The translations under genes and the position numbers were made by a program. Source: an uncultured Bacteroidales bacterium (GTDB lineage: Bacteria > Bacteroidota > Bacteroidia > Bacteroidales > F082). Taken from it: a DNA stretch of 64,000 bases. Shown here piece by piece: positions 62,262 through 64,000 of this stretch. Under the pieces are notes generated by a model that was not told the origin of the DNA, did not search any database, and saw nothing but the letters and a program-made list of their open reading frames with translations. The stretch lies in contig ONKA01000005.1 of assembly GCA_900318265.1 (NCBI GenBank), forward strand, positions 94,957 to 158,956. The letters run 5' to 3'. Each line of letters starts with the position of its first letter. The stretch's first letter is position 1.

Positions 62262-62281
62262 ATGCCTAAAGTCAAAAAAAA

Positions 62282-62923
62282 TCAAAGCGAAACCCGGTGT
62301 AACCCTATTTCGTATGGCTGGTCGATGACTTCAATGATGCGCTGATAGTCACGCTCGTTGGCCACGAAATCAAGCCGGTTGGTGTCGATCAGCAGGATGC
62401 GCATGTTGTTCTGCTGCTGACGCAAGAAATCAAAATAACCCTGCTGGATGTTTTCCAAATAGGCGTCGCTGATTTCCTGCTCATAGCTGCGCCCACGCTT
62501 GCGGATGTTACGCTGTAGGCGCGCCACGTCGGAATAAAGATATACCAACAATTCGGGCTTGGGCATGTCGGAAAAGATGATGTTGAAAAACCGAGCAAAC
62601 AGTTGGTATTCGTCTTCCTGGAGATTGTTGCGTGAAAAAATCAGCGACTTGGCCACATAATAGTCAGAGATGATGAAATCGTGGAACAGGTCGAGCGCAC
62701 CTAACTTGTCCTTCAGCTGTTGGAAACGCAAAGCCAAAAAGGTCATCTCCAACTGGAAGGAATACTTGTCGGGCTCCTTGTAGAACTTGGGCAAGAAGGG
62801 ATTCTTGTCACCCTCAAACTCCTCCAGAATCAACTGTCCGTTGAAATCCTTGGCGATGCGCGTGGCCAAACTGGTCTTGCCCGCCCCCACGGTTCCTTCA
62901 ATAGCTATGTAGTTATATTGCAT
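62282..62923 (-). CDS. Deoxynucleoside kinase
   Basis: This 213-residue P-loop kinase (GTVGAGKT, 10-17) phosphorylates deoxynucleosides with ATP in salvage. LEEFEGDKNPFLPKFYKEPDK, the DYYVAKSL helix (DRS-like position) and the LID arginines RNIRKRGRSYEQ are present. The start is 62923 (MQYNYIAIEG); an in-frame start further upstream overlaps folK and has no family similarity. folK ends 11 bases upstream, so they form an operon. The base preferred (dA, dG or dC) cannot be read from the sequence. Confidence 0.9.
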   Translation of the reverse strand: MQYNYIAIEGTVGAGKTSLATRIAKDFNGQLILEEFEGDKNPFLPKFYKEPDKYSFQLEMTFLALRFQQLKDKLGALDLFHDFIISDYYVAKSLIFSRNNLQEDEYQLFARFFNIIFSDMPKPELLVYLYSDVARLQRNIRKRGRSYEQEISDAYLENIQQGYFDFLRQQQNNMRILLIDTNRLDFVANERDYQRIIEVIDQPYEIGLHRVSL

Positions 62924-62934
62924 TGTCCTTCTTT

Positions 62935-63432
62935 CTAATCGTTTTCTGTTTTTCGTACCATGAGTGTATCGGGGCATCGTTTCAGAAGCTCTGTCTGCGT
63001 CAATCCCAAAGCAGGATGCACCAGGTCGGGCGCCACCTCGCACATAGGCAACAAGGCGAAACGACGGCGATGCAACCGAGGATGCGGCACAGTCAGCGTA
63101 TCGGTCAAGATAATCCTATCGCCATAGTACAAGATATCCAAATCGGCCGTCCTTGAGACATAGCCTCCGATTTCAGGATGCCGTTCTCTCCCAAGCTCAT
63201 GCTCAATCTCAAGCAGTTGTCGCAAGAATCCTTCCGGTGTCAACCCCGTTTCAACCACAATGACCCGATTCAGGAACCACTCCTCGGCATCGAATCCCCA
63301 TGGCTCAGACTCGTAGGATGAGGACACCTGAACAATCCGCCCACACCTATTATTAATATATAGGCACGCCAGATCGAAGATGCCCCTCTTGTCACCCATG
63401 TTCGAGCCAAAAAGAATGTAACAAGTTTGCAT
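62935..63432 (-). CDS. folK: 2-amino-4-hydroxy-6-hydroxymethyldihydropteridine pyrophosphokinase
   Basis: The 165-residue HPPK transfers pyrophosphate from ATP to 6-hydroxymethyl-dihydropterin in folate synthesis. It has the N-terminal FGSNMGDK, the SYESEPWGF pterin loop, the family signature RTADLDILYYGD (metal-binding aspartates) and the PHPRLHRRRFALLPM arginine-rich segment. It heads an operon with the deoxynucleoside kinase. The -7 box is at 63471-63478. Confidence 0.95.
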   Translation of the reverse strand: MQTCYILFGSNMGDKRGIFDLACLYINNRCGRIVQVSSSYESEPWGFDAEEWFLNRVIVVETGLTPEGFLRQLLEIEHELGRERHPEIGGYVSRTADLDILYYGDRIILTDTLTVPHPRLHRRRFALLPMCEVAPDLVHPALGLTQTELLKRCPDTLMVRKTEND

Positions 63433-63470
63433 ACCTAAGAAAACTCAGCAACTACCGTCGAGATTTTTTG

Positions 63471-63478
63471 CAAATATA
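63471..63478 (-). promoter_or_regulatory. -7 promoter element for folK
   Basis: TATATTTG on the minus strand followed by CAAAAA lies 38 bases before the ATG at 63432. Confidence 0.75.
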
Positions 63479-63511
63479 GCGATTTATCACCAATATAAAA
63501 GAATAAAATGT

Positions 63512-63519
63512 TACTTTTG
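63512..63519 (+). promoter_or_regulatory. -7 promoter element for sppA
   Basis: TACTTTTG followed by CACCC lies 49 bases before the ATG at 63569. Confidence 0.78.
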
Positions 63520-63568
63520 CACCCTAAAATTTATTACTCGACAAGTTCATTAACATAACTGAATCGTC

Positions 63569-64000
63569 ATGAAATTCTCGAAAGTATTATTGGCTGCGTT
63601 CCTTGGAACGCTTATCGCAATGGTAATCACCTTCTTCATCAAAGTTGGCGTGGTGTCTTCCATGATTTCAAGTCTCTCAACCGAGACGGAAACCATCAGC
63701 AAACCCAAACCCAACTCGGTGCTTTACATGAAACTCGACTATGCCATTCCCGATCGTACCACTGACAACCCCTTCGGTGGCATCAATTTCAACACCATGG
63801 AGTCAAAGGACATGACGGGATTGAACGACATCCTGCGCAACATTGAGCAGGCCAAGACCGACGCCAACATCAAGGGCATCTATATGGAGTTGAGCAGCAT
63901 CCCCACCTCCACCGCCACCCTGCAGGAGATCCGCAGCAAGCTCATCGAGTTCAAGGAGTCGGGCAAGTTCATCGTCACCTACAGCGAAAACTACAGCCAA
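63569..64000 (+). CDS. sppA: Signal peptide peptidase SppA, N-terminal part (cut by window edge)
   Basis: The 144 visible residues start MKFSKVLLAAFLGTLIAMVITFFIKVGVVSSM, an N-terminal membrane anchor. The first SppA repeat begins with SVLYMKLDYAIPDRTTDNPF and continues through LNDILRNIEQAKTDANIKGIYMELSSI, the 67-kDa-type SppA pattern. The enzyme degrades cleaved signal peptides in the inner membrane with a Ser-Lys dyad; neither residue lies in the visible part. The reading frame is open at position 64000. Confidence 0.86.
   Translation, partial: MKFSKVLLAAFLGTLIAMVITFFIKVGVVSSMISSLSTETETISKPKPNSVLYMKLDYAIPDRTTDNPFGGINFNTMESKDMTGLNDILRNIEQAKTDANIKGIYMELSSIPTSTATLQEIRSKLIEFKESGKFIVTYSENYSQ

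Noticed and set aside
62923-63043. Upstream in-frame start for the deoxynucleoside kinase
   Set aside because: The extra 40 residues overlap the folK coding end and lack similarity; the P-loop kinase normally starts close to its first strand, as at 62923.

Overview
The window is chromosomal DNA from a Bacteroidota bacterium, most likely an uncultured gut- or rumen-type member of the Bacteroidales. Three things support this. At least 22 genes or tRNA operons are preceded by the Bacteroidetes -7 promoter element TAnnTTTG. Six large secreted proteins end in a type IX secretion (T9SS) type A sorting domain (YPNP ... GxY). The housekeeping genes (PPi-type phosphofructokinase, short adenylate kinase, CBM20-MalQ, WaaA, GH92) are of Bacteroidetes type. 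No rRNA, CRISPR array, prophage or plasmid functions are visible.

Layout. 0-4 kb: two glycosyltransferases (the first cut by the window edge), the ABC-F factor EttA and a zinc-ribbon membrane protein. 4-24 kb: a secreted C10 peptidase, PPi-PFK, a GH92 mannosidase lipoprotein, two tandem Asp-box (sialidase-like) T9SS proteins, pdxA, waaA with an outer-membrane protein, a 1388-residue subtilisin-type T9SS protease and an M16 peptidase. 24-29 kb: an IS200/RAYT-type transposase inside its own palindromic repeats, a T9SS protein, purE, hpt, adk and an acyltransferase. 29-37 kb: an accessory block with a TPR/HTH lipoprotein, two secreted proteins of the regulatory-domain/propeller type, an AAA-DUF4143 ATPase, an EreA/ChaN-like secreted protein and a small lipoprotein. 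37-48 kb: malQ, deoC, osmC, a hotdog thioesterase, a TSCPD protein, two lipoproteins (one with an apparently permuted VWA domain), a GH16 enzyme with a catalytically gutted GH20-like tail, an esterase and 5-formyl-THF cyclo-ligase. 48-54 kb: one C10 and two C1 cysteine peptidases plus a lipoprotein. 54-64 kb: YitT, three tRNAs, an AT-rich ATP-grasp gene, mutS, a SpoU methyltransferase, an OmpA-like porin, a deoxynucleoside kinase, folK and the start of sppA.

The secreted genes together suggest a protein- and glycan-degrading lifestyle: T9SS-exported cysteine and serine proteases, GH92, GH16, sialidase-like propellers and MalQ. The T9SS machinery itself lies outside the window.

The most unusual feature is the density of short palindromic repeat families. 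At least seven unrelated kinds occur. Several sit in frame inside coding sequences (the TPR lipoprotein, malQ, waaA) and others supply stop codons (the M16 peptidase, GH16). Two copies of a roughly 140-bp element share the same architecture, namely 3 x 9-bp terminal repeats enclosing two hairpins, although the hairpin sequences differ. This is the best candidate for an undescribed mobile or structural element. It was read by eye and needs a genome-wide repeat search to confirm.
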